From positions 930,001 through 994,000 of the forward strand of contig NC_091277.1 of the NCBI RefSeq assembly GCF_042100115.1: a stretch of DNA of 64,000 nt, given 5' to 3'. The notes beneath the pieces were generated by a model. That model did no database searches and was not told the origin of the DNA. It saw only the letters and a list, made by a program, of their open reading frames with translations. Below, piece by piece: positions 1-12,480 of this stretch; within the stretch, counting starts at the first letter, position 1, and each line of letters begins with the position of its first letter. Position numbers and translations under genes: made by a program. Source of the DNA: Alternaria dauci. Lineage: Eukaryota > Ascomycota > Dothideomycetes > Pleosporales > Pleosporaceae.

Positions 1-833
1 TCCGTGCACGCCCGTCTCTTATCGTCCTCTCTGCGCTGTGCCTCTGATCTGCCGTGGCTTTCCCAGCCTTCACCCCAGCCCGTACACATCAATTGACCTG
101 CCAGGACGTGGATAGTATCGATACGTCTTGCTGCACAGCCTGCAGCACCTCGCCACCAAACGCCCTCGTATCCAAGCAACTCCCGTTAGCATTGGCAAAT
201 TTAGACAGCTTCAATAGTCTTGTTGTTGTATGCGGTCTAGCTCCCCGCCAGCGCCAGCCCGCCATCTCCAAGACAACAACACTACTATACAACACACACC
301 ACACCTCACTACACTACACCATTCACTCTGCTGCATCATCCCACGCACTTCAAACAGCCACCTCTCAATTGGCAGCACTGCACAATCTGCCCATGGCCGC
401 ACCGCGTTTGCTCACACACACGCACACAACACTCGTGCTGCATCTCGCATCAAGTACGGCTTCTCATCATCACTACCAGTAGGTCCGGTACACTAGCTGC
501 GAGACTAGCCGTGTAACCGGATGCTGCATGGAATCACCTTGGCGAGCCCGCATCCTGCCGCTTTCGGCACGCGTAAAATACCACTCCAGACACATCAGAG
601 ATCTGCATCTATGGAAATGGCACCTTGAATGCAAATATCATCATGACATGGGTCATGTGCGGGGGTGTGGCTACTGCGTGGCCCACTTTCTTTGGTACCC
701 TATTCCAAGCCACACGGCGGTTTTTTTCTTGACCAACTTTGCATCCAGGTTGAGACTAGTCAACATGTCATGATCAATCCTTGGTCTTTTGTGCTCCATA
801 ATGCACGCTACTTCATTCTCTCTATCCCGTCAT
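1..833. other. Intergenic, no gene seen
   Basis: No reading frame here has recognisable protein features; a 142-codon plus frame from 54 has low-complexity composition. A short CA-rich run lies near 411-430. The right end carries the 3' flank of the minus-strand dehydrogenase gene. Confidence 0.6.
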
Positions 834-2705
834 CTAGCTATGCGTAGGCATGTTGACCGACGCCTTTGTCGCGACAGCATCCTCACTCCTCCACAGACTT
901 GTCACAGTCTTCTGTTGTGTGTAGAATTGCAGACCAGGCTTGCCGTAAAATGTGTTCGCACCACCGCCCGCAACCGACTTCTTGTTGCCAGTGAAGGAGA
1001 ACATGGGGAGCTGGCCACTATCAGTGTGTGCATAATCCTGTCGAATCAAGAAAAACTTACAGGTACGGGAATGGGTACGTTGATGCCAACCTGACCGGCC
1101 TCAATCTCACGCTGGAAGCGGCCGGCCGTCGCACCGGAACGAGTGAAGATGGCGGTACCGTTACCGTACTCGTTGGCATTGATCATGTCAATAGCTTCAT
1201 CAATAGTCTCGACGTTCAAGCAGACAAGCACGGGGCCGAAAATCTCCTCAGTGTAGCACTTCATGTGCGGCTTGACATTGGCGATGATGGTAGGACCAAC
1301 CTTCACAGTACAGTCAGTGTAATGCTCAACATCATACTTTCAAGACCAAACTCACCCAGTTGCCATTGGCGTACTTCTCGGACGGGGGCTTTTGACCACG
1401 TCCGTCGAGGAGGATGGTTGCACCCTCCTCCTCGGCGCTCGCAATGAGGTCTTCGATCCTTTGCTTCGACTGCGGGCTGATGACAGGGCCAAGATCTGCA
1501 CCCTCCTCGAAGCCACCGTTCATGGACAGTTCCTTTGCGCGCTCAGCGATCTCAGGAACCCAGTCCTTGGTCTCACCGATCATGACCAGAGTGCTCAGAG
1601 CCATGCACCGCTGACCAGCAGCACCAAAAGCAGCTCCGGCAATGGCATTCAACGCATGGTTCTTGTTGCAGTCAGGGAGGACAGCAGCGTGGTTCTTCGC
1701 ACCCAAGTTGGCCTGGACACGCTTGCCTTGAGCCGAGGCGCGCGAGTAGATGTACTCTCCAGCCTTGTTGCTACCAACGAAGCTAATCGCCTTGATGCGA
1801 GGTTCGTCGATGATGAAATCAACCGTCCTAGCCGCACCGTGTACAATGTTGATGACGCCAGGCGGGAAGCCAGCCTTTTCAGCAAGCTCAGCAAGTATCA
1901 TGCAGGCACCGGGGTCGCGTTCCGAGGGCTTGACAACGACAGTGTTACCGGTAACAGCGGCGATGGGGATGGTCCAGAGGGGAATCATAGCTGGGAAGTC
2001 TGTTGTAGCACATTAGTACACCCCTCGTCTACCACCAGTCGTGTACTCACTGAAAGGGCAGATGGCAGCCACGACGCCCAATGGCTCTCTGTAGCTGCGC
2101 GTCTCCATGTCCTTGGCAACCTCGAGGACCTCGCCAGTCATCTGCGTCGTGATACCGCAGGCAGTCTCCGCAACCTGTAACCCACGGAGCACGTCACCGC
2201 GCGCGTCCGCAAACGTCTTGCCCTGTTCCAATGTGATGCTAGCAGCCAACCGATCCCAGTTTTCGCGGATCAGGTGTGTATATTTGAACAAGATCTGCTG
2301 CCTGTGAAGCAAGCTAGTCTCCTTCCACGGCTTGAATGCCTTCTCAGCGCTGTCCACGGCGGCCTTGAGCTCCTCATCTGTGCTCTGGGGCACGCGTGTC
2401 ACCAGGTTGTTGGTCGCGGGATCATGCAAATCAATCCATTGTGTCGCTTTTGAAGCTACAAACTTGTTGTCGACAAAGTTTTGTGTATCTGCGGGCGATT
2501 GGATTGGCTCGTGGTTCATGGGGTACGACTCGGCCGCTGCAGACGATGCTGGCTTCAGGTGCTGGGCAGTGGCGTGCAGCCGTCGTGCGGCAACTTTACT
2601 TTGGCTGACTGGCGACGACATTCTGGCACACAGAGGAGCTGCGCGAGCAAGAGACGAGCGGGCGGTCAGTCTTGGGAGGCGTGCGAGCGCTGTGCGGGAG
2701 AACAT
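834..2705 (-). CDS. mmsA: Methylmalonate-semialdehyde dehydrogenase (acylating), mitochondrial
   Basis: Four exons: 2705-2051, 1999-1356, 1300-1061, 1010-834; 571 aa. ALDH6-family enzyme that converts methylmalonate or malonate semialdehyde to propionyl- or acetyl-CoA with NAD+ and CoA, in valine and thymine catabolism. The N-terminal ~60 residues are Arg/Ser/Ala-rich, as expected for a mitochondrial presequence. Visible motifs are [12 protein letters not shown] (cofactor region), the catalytic cysteine in GQRCMAL near residue 350, and the C-terminal block [11 protein letters not shown]. Introns are 50-55 bp with GTGAGT or GTAAGT donors, and the junctions restore PFNFPAM, NWVGPT and PVPLPMF. 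The start at 2705 gives the presequence; an upstream in-frame ATG at 2816 would add 37 residues before it and is less likely. Family assignment is secure; the physiological role is inferred from the family. Confidence 0.95.
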
Positions 2706-3298
2706 GGTGCAAGTCAATTGCCGGGTGTGGAGAGCAACGCAAGACGCAATGCGAGTTGGACAAGTTCTCTGGGTAATCAAGACATGGAAATTGAACGAGA
2801 TTAGAGAAGAGTCCACGTCGCCTGCGGCTGTTAAGGGAAAGTGATTCCGAGTTGCCCGTTAGGAGCTGTTCCCGGAGCTCTGGAGCTTGGCCCCACTCCC
2901 CCTCCCGAGGTCTATGGATATCGAAGGCTTATCCATAACGCTCTTCCGCTGCGGCGTGTACGGCGTTTGTATGGGCACTACTTCCGAGTCTGGCTTTCAC
3001 GCATATGTTCGATTTGGATGAGCTCCTACACACATTGGCACGTAAAAAGCTTGTTAATGAACCTGAATGTATTCTTCTACTCCCATCCTGTACTCCGGGT
3101 GCTGCATATCCCATTTTAAGGTGCAATCCCTCAACACATAGTCATAGCGCCGTGAATCCCAGAATGATATGATACTACAAATCAGGAACCTAATCGCGGA
3201 GAGTCAAGGTTATCCTTTCAACCGACCCTCGGGTATTCTGCCCCCAGTCCCTACTTGCTTGGTGGGTACTTTACTTCTCACGCCATGGTTGCAACTAC
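2706..3298. other. Intergenic spacer
   Basis: Holds the promoter and leader of the dehydrogenase gene (from 2706 rightwards) and the 3' flank of the calnexin gene. No gene or RNA was recognised. Confidence 0.6.
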
Positions 3299-5200
3299 CT
3301 ATGAGGCGTTTGATCGAGTGGTGCGCTTGTTGACCTCGGCCTGAGCCTTCTCCGCTCCGGTCGTGACAGCCTCAGCAGCCTTGTCTTTGGCATCAACGGC
3401 GGTCTTCTTAGCCTTGTCTGCCTGGGCCTTGAGCTGTTCCTTGGAAGGAGCAGCGCCAGAGCCAAGAAGGACGGAGGCAAGGATAGCAAAGATGGTGACA
3501 GCGATAACACCGATACCACCAGCGACCTCAGGAACGAACTTGACAGCCTCAACGGGGTCGCGCTTGGCGATCTCGATGAAAAGGTTCAGCTTCTCCTTGA
3601 CGTAAAGAACTGGGTCATCTTTGAAGACAAGGTCAGAGGGCGACTTGGGTGTGTCCTTGGGCTTGGGCTTGTTGGCCTCCTCTTCCGCCTTCTCAGCGGG
3701 GTGCTTGAGGTCAAAGGTCTCGGCTTTGAGCTTCTCGGCATCGTCGATGGAGTGGCCAATGTAGATGTTATCGAAGAGAATGTCCTTCTGCATGGTCCAG
3801 ATCTCGAAACCAATCTATGGTACGTCAGCAAAGATTCTGTAAAATCAAGATGATATCAACTCACAGCGCCAATGGGCTCAAAGTTGGCCGGAGTCTTGTC
3901 CTCAAAGTAATCAGGGTTGGCAATCTTCTTGGGAGCCCAGACACCCTTGTAAGCTGGGTTGTCGATGAAGGGAGCGGTCCACTTGCCCTTGTAGGCAGGG
4001 TTCTTCTTCATAGGGGGCTCCCACTTGCCACAGCCAGAGACTTCGTCGCACTTGGGGTTGGGAACGGTAGGAGGAACCCAGTCACCGTCTTCCTCATCAT
4101 CCCAGTCCTCGGGCTTCTCAGCCTCGGGGTCGGGAATGGTAGTGGGCTCATTCTCAAGCCAGTCCTCAGGCATGGTGGCCTCCTCGTCGACAATCTCGAA
4201 TGGTGCGTCCTCATCCCAGTCCTCGGGCTTGGTGGCCTCGGGATCAGCAATGCGGGCTTCATCAACCCAGTCTTCGGGCTTTGTGTCGTTGGGGTCATCG
4301 ATCTCTGCTTCGGGGTTGACGGAAGGGGTGAAGTCCTCCAAGAGAGTACCGTTGCGAACGGACTCGCCGTCAATCTTCATCTCGAAGCTCTGGTCGGGCT
4401 TGACGATGAGGGTGTAGAGGCTGGTGGTCTTGACGATACGGGCCATGGGAGGGTTCTTGAGGTGCTTCTCCTCATATTCGCCGGTCTTGGGGTTCTTGTG
4501 GCGGAAGATGAAGTGGACCTAGAAAAGTCAGCTTGGCTCGTTGGAATGTTCAGAGAAGTCGTACCTTGTTAGTCGCACCACACTTGTCGGGACCGAACAT
4601 GATGATGTACGGAGACGCATTAGAGAACTCCTCGGCATGGAGAGCCGCGTTGTCCTGGAGGAGCTTCATGTACGCACCACCGCACTCGAGGCCGTCTGTA
4701 CTCGTGTTAGAACATTTCGACAACTCAGCAATCAGCGAGGAACATACCCTGAAGCTTAACTTCGTACTGGACAACGAGGGTGTCATCCTTGTTGTCAATG
4801 GCCTTGGGGAACTTGGCCGAGATGGCATGATGGGCAGCCTTGTCCTTGATAACCAGTCCCTTGTCGCCATCCATACCCTTGAGTACGGAGGGCTCCTCAA
4901 CAGACCAAGTACCAACGTATGCCCACTCCTCGTCGTCGGCCTTGACGTCCTTCTTTGCGTGCGAGGGCTTCCATCGGGACTCCCAGTCGTCGGTGAATTG
5001 CTCGAGGAAAGGTGCCTTGAGCTCTGTAGGCTAGAGTGTGTTAGATGCAGTCAATTGCCAATTAGCCATCCCCCGAGACGTACAGTAAAGGTAGGCTTTG
5101 CGACCGAGGTCGAGGAAGACGCGGACTCGGAAGAGCTGGCGTCGTCTGCGCGCGCAACAGCGGCAGCGAGCGCAACGGTAGCGCCAATTGCAAAACGCAT
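3299..5200 (-). CDS. clxA: Calnexin, ER lectin chaperone
   Basis: Five exons: 5200-5084, 5030-4748, 4695-4565, 4518-3865, 3814-3299; 566 aa. Binds monoglucosylated N-glycoproteins in the ER and assists folding. Starts with a signal peptide ([18 protein letters not shown]). The lectin domain has the GLECGGAY and FGPDKCG blocks. The P-domain shows repeats of the type KPEDWD (four) and then [12 protein letters not shown] repeats with NPAYKG. A transmembrane helix ([14 protein letters not shown]) follows, then a charged cytosolic tail. The tail ends in TTRSNAS with no KDEL, fitting the membrane-bound form rather than calreticulin. Introns are 46-53 bp and all junctions restore family sequence, for example KLQDGLECGG and EPIGAIGFEIW. 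A TATTTAT-like element lies on the minus strand about 95-105 bp upstream of the start. Confidence 0.96.
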
Positions 5201-6016
5201 CTTGCTTGCCTGCTGTCTAGGGTAGAGCAGAGGTCTTGGGTGAGGTGGAGGTGGAGGAGAATGGTTCACGGGTTGAAGGGTAGGGCAAGGTGCTACATAA
5301 ATATGCTAGTACTGTGAAAGCCAGGTGTCTTTAGGAAGGCGTGCGGGCACATGCAGCTCTCCACTAGGGCCGCAGGCGCGCCCGCTGCCCCATGCGTAAC
5401 GGCTCTGATAGATGATTCTGGAATTGCTTCACACAATTGACAGCTGGCCTGATGTGATACACCTTCACTCGGGAATTTCTATTCTATGCTTTCACTTTGA
5501 GTTGGCGCTCATTCTTGAAGCATCAGCATGAATCTGTAATCGCTCCTTCCTTGTTCCCCCGTCCGGCATTCTTAGCACTGTCGCTAGCGCATACGGCAAA
5601 AGAACAACGTACTATCTAGTCGCAACCCCAGATCTACACAGCTTCCGAAGATGGCGAGAACTCTATCCACTGCGATTGATTCTTCAACATCCAAGGAGGG
5701 GGCCGTTTCAGACATGCCACCATGTGCACAGCCGACACCTCGTTGATCACTCTCATGCGCTGTACAACCAGCACACGAAACTCGCATCACTGTAGAATAG
5801 GCACTGCTGACTAACATATGTGGTATCGATTGTGGGTGAGCTATTTGCAAAGTCGCACCCAATGCATGTGGCCAACGGCGCTTTAGTCAAGGTATCCCAG
5901 AACTCCGCCGCCTAGCCAGGCCGTAAGATGTAATGTGCGCATGTATGCTACCCGTCACAAGTCCTTCCCGTAAGAGTAGTACAAGCCGCGAACGCCATGC
6001 GCTAAAGTCAAAAGTG
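5201..6016. other. Intergenic spacer
   Basis: Contains the calnexin promoter (left part) and the 3' flank of the Reg1-like gene. A 92-codon minus frame at 5584-5862 has no recognisable feature. Nothing else was seen. Confidence 0.55.
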
Positions 6017-7824
6017 CTAATTACTCCATGCTGCATTCCAGATGACATGGCCTATATCCCGTGCAGTGTTTACTGTATCAACAACTCTGCCAATTAAAGT
6101 GGGTGGCAGAGGCTCTTCTTCGTCGCCTTCGAATGGCATGAACATGCCTGACGGTGTTCTGCGAAGGCCTCCGCTTTCCAGCGATGCCGACGACCCACTG
6201 CGTCGTAACGAGTAAGGATCAGAGGCAGTCGGTGTGCCGGGCCTTTTCGTGCCATAAGCGCTAGAGGGCTTGAGATACTCCTCGCTCTCTTCGTCGTCCT
6301 CCTCGAGCAGGAAATTCCGTGATGGGTTGGACGGCTTCAGCGTCTCGGAGGAAGGCGACGGAGACAATCCACTACGCGATTTCCATATCCCAAGGGAGTG
6401 GGATTGTTGGGTTTCTGTGACGTCGGGTGAATCTGTCCGATACTTGAGCGTCGTTGATGGGAGCTTGGCGATGGTCTTGTTGTCAGTGCTGATGCTGACG
6501 GACGAGGGCGTGCGTGAGAGAGGCTTCTTCCGGCGAGATCGCTTCATCATGACGACGCCTTCGTCCGACGAAGAATCGTTTTCTTGGTACTTGGCCCAGG
6601 GATTGTGGTTGCAGTCGTCCTCTTCATCGTCGGCGTCTTTGCACTCGACGGCAATGCACTGCTCTACCTTGTCGTCGAAGCGAATGTGCCGCTTTTCCCC
6701 GTGGTCCGGCGTGTGCAGTCCGGAGGTAGATTTGGAGGAAAAGTAATCTGTGCCTTCCCAAAGCAACCCTCGGGACATGGTGGAAGATGTGGGGAAGTCG
6801 GAGGTGGCACGGCCGATGATTGGTCGGGGCCTCCGTAACTCGAGCGTCACACCGGTTGTTTGCTGGGCCTGCACTGACTCGGCAGCCTGCTGGACCAACG
6901 ATGATGATGACAGTGACTTTTGCAGCATGGCTTCTGACATGCTGCGCTTCTTGAGGATCGGCTTCTTGACGCCATTGACAAAGGAATTGGTCTTGGACAG
7001 GCGGCTGGCTGGCTCAGAATTCTGCTGTGAGCAAAAGCGATTCGAGGCAGGCTGCATGGGCCCGTAGAGCCATGTCACGTCGACGTCTTTTAGCCTGGAC
7101 GATGCGTTAGTAGAGCACAAGACCCAAAAACCTGCAAGATGGTGCACGGATGGGGGTGATCGGCACCCCTGCCGAAGATGCAGATCGAAATACTCAGAAC
7201 TCACCAATTCAATGTTTCGGGCGACACGGTCTTTAGTTTAAACTGGGCCTTGGCCCACGTTCGCCACGAGGCATTTTCGAGCCTGGAGCGTTCGCCGTAG
7301 ACGTTGCGGTGCTCCACAATGTGCCGCCACGATGACCAGATGTCCTCTTCGCGCCACTCGTACGAGAGGTAGTCGACGTGGTGCGAGGGCTCCTTGCGCA
7401 CGGCCGTGTCGTCTTCGGATACGGGCATCGGGTCGGGCGTCGCAATGGGCGAGTCGGCGGGGAAGGCCTCGGTGGGCGAGGGAAGCGTAGACGGGCGCAT
7501 GGCGGCTGCGGCTGCAGGCTTCAACGAAGCCACGTCGACGGGCCTGGCGCCCTTTCTGTACTGCCGTGCTGAGTTGTAATTGGGAAACGCCAGGCCATCG
7601 TCGTCGCTGCTCGACTCGTCCGACTTGTCGAGAGAGACGCTGCTCGAGGGCGTCGAGTGCATTGACGACGTGCGCGAGGAGCTGCTCAGCGAGGGCGAGC
7701 GCAGGTCGGGCAGCGAGTACTGGTTCTTGCGGATGGGGCTGTACGAGTCGTAGGCGAGCGACGAGGACGAGGGGGAGCGTTGGAAGGGCGCGTTGTCTCG
7801 CGGCAGAGACAGCATGGCCGTCAT
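6017..7824 (-). CDS. reg1: Reg1-like protein phosphatase 1 regulatory subunit (DUF1752 domain)
   Basis: Two exons: 7824-7205 and 7094-6017, with a 110-bp intron; 565 aa. Expected to tether the PP1 catalytic subunit (Glc7/BimG) to substrates in glucose repression and Snf1 signalling, by analogy with yeast Reg1. The N-terminal ~145 residues are Ser-rich and disordered. A short conserved domain (DUF1752, also called the areA GATA-like region) follows, about residues 148-220, with the blocks EEDIWSSWRHIV, ENASWRTWAK and VTWLYGP; the intron splits it. Near residues 343-346 is HIRF followed by DDKVEQCIAVE, which matches the RVxF-type PP1-docking segment of Reg1. The C-terminus is acidic and Ser-rich. 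The start at 7824 has a second ATG three codons later at 7815, so either may be used. The function is inferred from the two motifs. Confidence 0.85.
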
Positions 7825-9918
7825 ATCGGGCGGGCGCCGGTCAATGCCTCAATATCTATCACAGCGTGTGCCGAACGGCCTCGACAAAACTTTGCTGGCG
7901 GGCCGGTGTCGACATGCGGCTCGTGGCGGAGAGTGGCTGCGGATGGTGGCCGTCGGTGTGTGTGTGTGTGGATGTGTGGATGTATGTGTATATATGGGGG
8001 GGCGGCGGGGGGAAGAGGGGAGCTGGTGCGGTGGTGCGTTCGCCCTGGCGTCGAGTGACGGGTGACGACGCAACGGCGTGGGTGAATGCAGTTGTTGAGG
8101 GCAGACTGGTCGTCGTCGGAGGCGCGGCGGAGGAGATTGTCGACAGGGCTTGGATGGCGACGGCGACGGTGCGAAAGCTTCGACCCAGAACCATGAACCA
8201 CAGACGCAGCAGGCTTGCGGGGTTGCGGCTAGCCTGGGAATTTCACCACCTTGGAAACCTTGCCTGCGCATGCCCTGCAAAGTGCAGATGATAAGCCGCC
8301 TGGTACCGTCGACGCCCTCAAAGGACCGACCGCTCCACCGCACTGCGTCGAGCACCCAAGTAGCTGCTGCTCCCAGAGGCGTCGGTTGATCGGCCTGCAG
8401 CCCAACAGAAACAAAGGCGGAAAAAAAGCCTAGACCGTTGCTAATCATTCTCGCGTGGATGCGCCTCGTCGCGCCCTCTGCAGCGCCTGGCCAGGGGGTG
8501 CCTCCTCTCCGACGTGCGTCCGCCCGTTGCTGCACCCCCTCGAGGGCAGCAAGAGGCTGCGGGGAAGCCTTGGTCCACGACGCCTGCTGATGATGCCTAT
8601 GTGTGCTGATCCTGTCGACTCCGCTCCCGCAGACATGGCAAGCAAAGCCAGCTGCAGTGCGACGCATCCCCCACTCGGCCTGTCCTGCACCTTAAAACTA
8701 GCCCTACGTCTAGCTTCTCAACACCAAGTCAGCTCCCCCCGCGACCTCACCGATGCTTCACCATATGCCCAGCACCATTCGTGGTCCTCGTCCAAACACC
8801 TGCTCCTCCACATGGCCCTCCGCTGCATGTCGTCGCTCAGCGCATGGGGATTTTGTGGAGAATGACGTTGTTCCCCTCCCGCGGAACGTCAACAGCTCGA
8901 GCAAACCGTCTTCAACGTCGAGACGGCTGAGAAGCCGGCTTGCGCAAGATAGCATCAAAGCACGCACATTGTAGTCATAAAAACAACCAAACGTGGTGTC
9001 TGTTCCAAGGGCCCCTGCCTCACGCTTAGTGTGTCCTAAACGTATTCGCCGTGTTAGATGATGCCATTGTTTTGACAAAGTAAAAGGACTGCCCGTACCT
9101 TTACGCTACGTTTCGGTGTGGAGGTCGAGCTCCCAAATAGATGCCCTTTTTTGCTAGTCGGCACCGTGCTAATCATAGCACACCCTAGAGCGAGCGAAGA
9201 ACAAGCTATCTACGGCTATTAGAGTGGAGATGAGATGGGGTTCAAAAGTAATCATGCTTAGGGCCTTGGTGTGAACATCAGAAACCTGGGTTATTAAACT
9301 GCTGTCGTGCTCTCTCCGCGGCTTCTTCAACCAAGTTTTCGCCCTGCGGCAGTGGTGTGATACTGCACCAATGCCGCTTCTCGAGCCGCATCCAGGCCCA
9401 TCACACGACGACCAGGAAAATACCTTTCGTAGCAATCCGGGCATGAACAGTAGATGCAACAACGTGTGGCGTTCGTTGTCAGCCTGCGCAGCGTCGCACA
9501 GCATCACCTTTACCGTTGAAACGGTTACGTCCTCGCCTGGGCAGGGCTGAACAGCGCCTCTCTGATGGCCACGAACATCGAAAGCGCATCCTATTCGCAC
9601 ATGACGTGTACGGAGTACCGTACCTCAATCTCTTTGGACGTCTATCCTGTCCGCGGATTGCTGCAACCTAGGGCGCTTATTTCCGGCAGAATGCATAGCA
9701 GTGATTTGACTTGGTGCGATCGATCTCAGCAACGTATGTACGCCATAACGGTCCTCGCTCGGTGTTCCATAGCCCCGAGAGGCGCGAAAGTGGCCCAGTT
9801 TCCCTCAGCGCGTGTCGCAAACGTTTTGCACATTTTTGCACTCTGTGCACCCTTATAACATGTCACGCCCTCGTCGCACTTGAATTTTTTTCACAATCGC
9901 CTTTGGCAATACCTAATC
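7825..9918. other. Long intergenic/divergent promoter region
   Basis: About 2.1 kb between divergent genes. It probably holds the long leader of the Reg1-like gene and the promoter of the MFS gene. A 272-codon minus frame (7849-8667) runs through it, but its composition is low-complexity and antisense to nothing recognisable. I see no convincing gene. Confidence 0.55.
7956..8003. repeat. GT-rich microsatellite with poly-G end
   Basis: A run of GT dinucleotides, then imperfect GTGGAT/GTATGT units, ending in a short G run. It sits about 130 bp upstream of the Reg1-like start, in its likely leader or promoter. Confidence 0.8.
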
Positions 9919-11962
9919 ATGAGCGCAACACACGATGCGACCGTCCCAGCCGGGAATGCACACCTTGATGCGGACGCGCAGACCAAACATCACGATACCA
10001 CAAGCCCTTCTTCGACCGACGTCAGTCTTACTGAAAGAGACGGAACTACACAAAACGGCGAGCAGGGTGCAAGTAAGACCGAGGCGGGAGCGAATGGCGC
10101 CGCCGCTGCGCCGACAACACCTGGTGCACAAGATGGCGAACACGCGCAAAGAACGAAGCTACAGATATTCCTCATCATGCTCTCTCTGGCCGTGGCAGTT
10201 CTCCTCGTCGCTCTCGATATCACCATTGTCACAACCGCATTGCCCACGATTTCGGCAGAGTTCAAGAGCGCGGCGGGATACACATGGATAGGTTCAGCCT
10301 ATCTCATCGCACAGTCGGCAGCCACACCAATTTGGGGCAAGATCTCCGACATCTTCGGAAGGAAGCCTATATTATTGCTCACAAATGCCATATTCTTTGT
10401 GGGCTCGCTCCTGGCAGGTGTGTCTGTTAATATGGACATGTTGATCGCCTCACGAGTAATCCAGGGCGTTGGTGGTGGAGGCCTCATCACACTTGTAAAC
10501 ATTGCCATTTCCGATCTCTTCTCCGTGCGAGACCGAGGCCAATACTTTGGCATCATCGGTGGTGTGTGGGCTTTGGCAAGTTCACTGGGACCTGTCGTAG
10601 GAGGGCTCTTCACGCAAAAGGTTTCATGGAGATGGTGCTTCTACATCAACCTGCCTTTCGATGGAGTCGCTTTCCTCATCCTCTTATTCTTCCTCGATGT
10701 CAAGACACCAAGAACACCGCTTCGAGAAGGCCTCAAAGCTGTTGACTGGTTGGGGTCGCTTACAATGGTCGGCGGAGTCGTTATGCTACTACTTGGCCTG
10801 GAGTTTGGAGGCATATCCCATCCTTGGGACTCCGTGACAGTGCTATGTCTCATCATCTTCGGAGCTGTTGTCATTGGCATCTTCTTCTTGATCGAGTGGC
10901 GGATAGCACCATACCCTCTTATGCCCCTTGATCTCTTCTCGAAGCGTTCGAACTTGGCTGCCCTGGCCACCTGTTTCTTCCACGCCTTCGTTTTCATCAG
11001 CGGCAACTACTTCCTCCCGCTCTATTTCCAGGCTGTGCTGGGCGCAACACCCATCCTTTCTGGTGTCTACCTTCTCCCTACTGCGCTGTCGCTGTCGTTC
11101 CTTTCTGCCTTTACCGGTGTCTTCATCAAAAAGACTGGGCAATATCTGCCCATGATCTGGTTTGGTATGACCTTGATGACACTCGGCTTTGGACTCTTCA
11201 TCGATTTTGACGTCAACACTTCTTGGGCCAAGATCATCTTGTTCCAGATCATTGCTGGAATCGGAGTCGGGCCAAACTTTCAATCCCCGCTCATCGCTCT
11301 CCAGAGTCTTGTGCCGGTAAGTTCCATCCAACGTTTCTTTTTTCTGCTCCTGCGCATGTCATCATTTAGCATGGCGCTAGGAGCGGGGTTGCGGTAGAAG
11401 AACCACATTTGCTATTATTTAGGTAATCGATGCTGACATGCCCGCTTCTAAGAAACGTGACATCGCTACTGCGACCGCTACTTTCGGATTTACCCGTAAC
11501 CTTGGATCGGCAATCTCGGTCGTTGTTGGCGGGGTCGTCTTCAACAATGAGATGAAGTCAAAACAGTCTCAGCTGGCTGCTTCGCTTGGCCCTGAGACCG
11601 CAGCAAGCTTTGGCGGAGGCTCCGCCGGTGCCAATGTCGGGCTCATCCAATCACTTCCCAATGAGCAAAAGGCCATTGCGCGGAAAGCGTTCGCCGACTC
11701 ACTGAGCACCATGTGGATCCTCTATGTCGCGTTCGCAGTTGTGGGACTTGGAGTCAGTCTGCTGATCACGCGCAACAAGCTCGACAAGCAACATGAGGAG
11801 ACCAAGACTGGAATCGAGGCTGAGAAAGCCAAGAGGCTTGAAAGGGAAGCCGAGCGCGCAGAGAGGCGGAAGAAGAGAGCTAGCAAAGGGTCTTTACCGC
11901 TCGACCCCGAAGCGCAGGCGAGTGATCTTGGTGTTGCAAAGGACAAGGAGACGACAGCATAA
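9919..11962 (+). CDS. MFS multidrug exporter, DHA2 family (14 TM)
   Basis: Two exons: 9919-11316 and 11453-11962; 635 aa. A proton-driven drug/toxin exporter of the plasma or vacuolar membrane by family. A hydrophilic 85-residue N-terminus precedes the first membrane segment (LQIFLIMLSLAVAVLLVALD). The motif-A region reads GKISDIFGRKPI, and GGVWALASSLGPVVGG corresponds to motif C of antiporters. The C-terminal tail is charged and coiled-coil-like (EAEKAKRLEREAERAERRKK). The acceptor at 11452 has a CTGAC branch site 15 nt upstream and gives LVPKRDIATATATFGF, close to the family pattern. A second in-frame acceptor at 11422 would insert ten residues. The start is the ATG at 9919; the reading frame is open further upstream but lacks an ATG there. 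The substrate is unknown. Confidence 0.92.
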
Positions 11963-12480
11963 TGATGTTGACTGAGTTTATGCATGGCCAGTTTCGACCA
12001 AAAGTTCTAGACTTGGATTCTTAAAGATACCACTGTAGCTAATATTGTAATATCAAGCCATAGCGCTGTCTGAGTGTCTTGATTCTCCTCAGGTTCTGTG
12101 CTTTTTATTCACAGTTTGTCCCCCTTTGCTGATGAGACAGATGGTCCTTCCATGCGAAATGCATTACAACTAAGACATATGTTGGGACAACTCAGCTTTT
12201 TCGTATGTGAAGACATGACACTGAGAGTCACATCAGGTCCCGGACCATTCGCAGCCTTCCAGTCATATTGCATTTTTACTCGCATTGTTAATTTCTGACA
12301 GGGCACGACCTTTTGCAGAGGAGCCTTTGTCATTGCTGATTTAGATCAAACTGCAGGGAAGTAGACAAAGCACCCCTATCACCCGCTCCCTCAACGAAGT
12401 GCTCATCGAGACAAGTCATCACCGTGCAATAACATGTCAAGACACGGCCATGTTTCCAAGCACCACTTTTTGCCTTTGCC
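11963..12480. other. Intergenic spacer
   Basis: 3' flank of the MFS gene and promoter of the small-protein gene. No recognisable gene. Confidence 0.55.

Noticed and set aside
1392..2180. 262-codon plus-strand frame
   Set aside because: It is antisense to the dehydrogenase exons; the minus strand encodes the conserved enzyme.
7849..8667. 272-codon minus-strand frame upstream of the Reg1-like gene
   Set aside because: Low-complexity composition including repeats, no domain, lies over the likely leader.
11438..11452. Separate second MFS gene starting at the ATG at 11438
   Set aside because: The sequence continues the last helices of the transporter and is joined to the first part by a normal intron.
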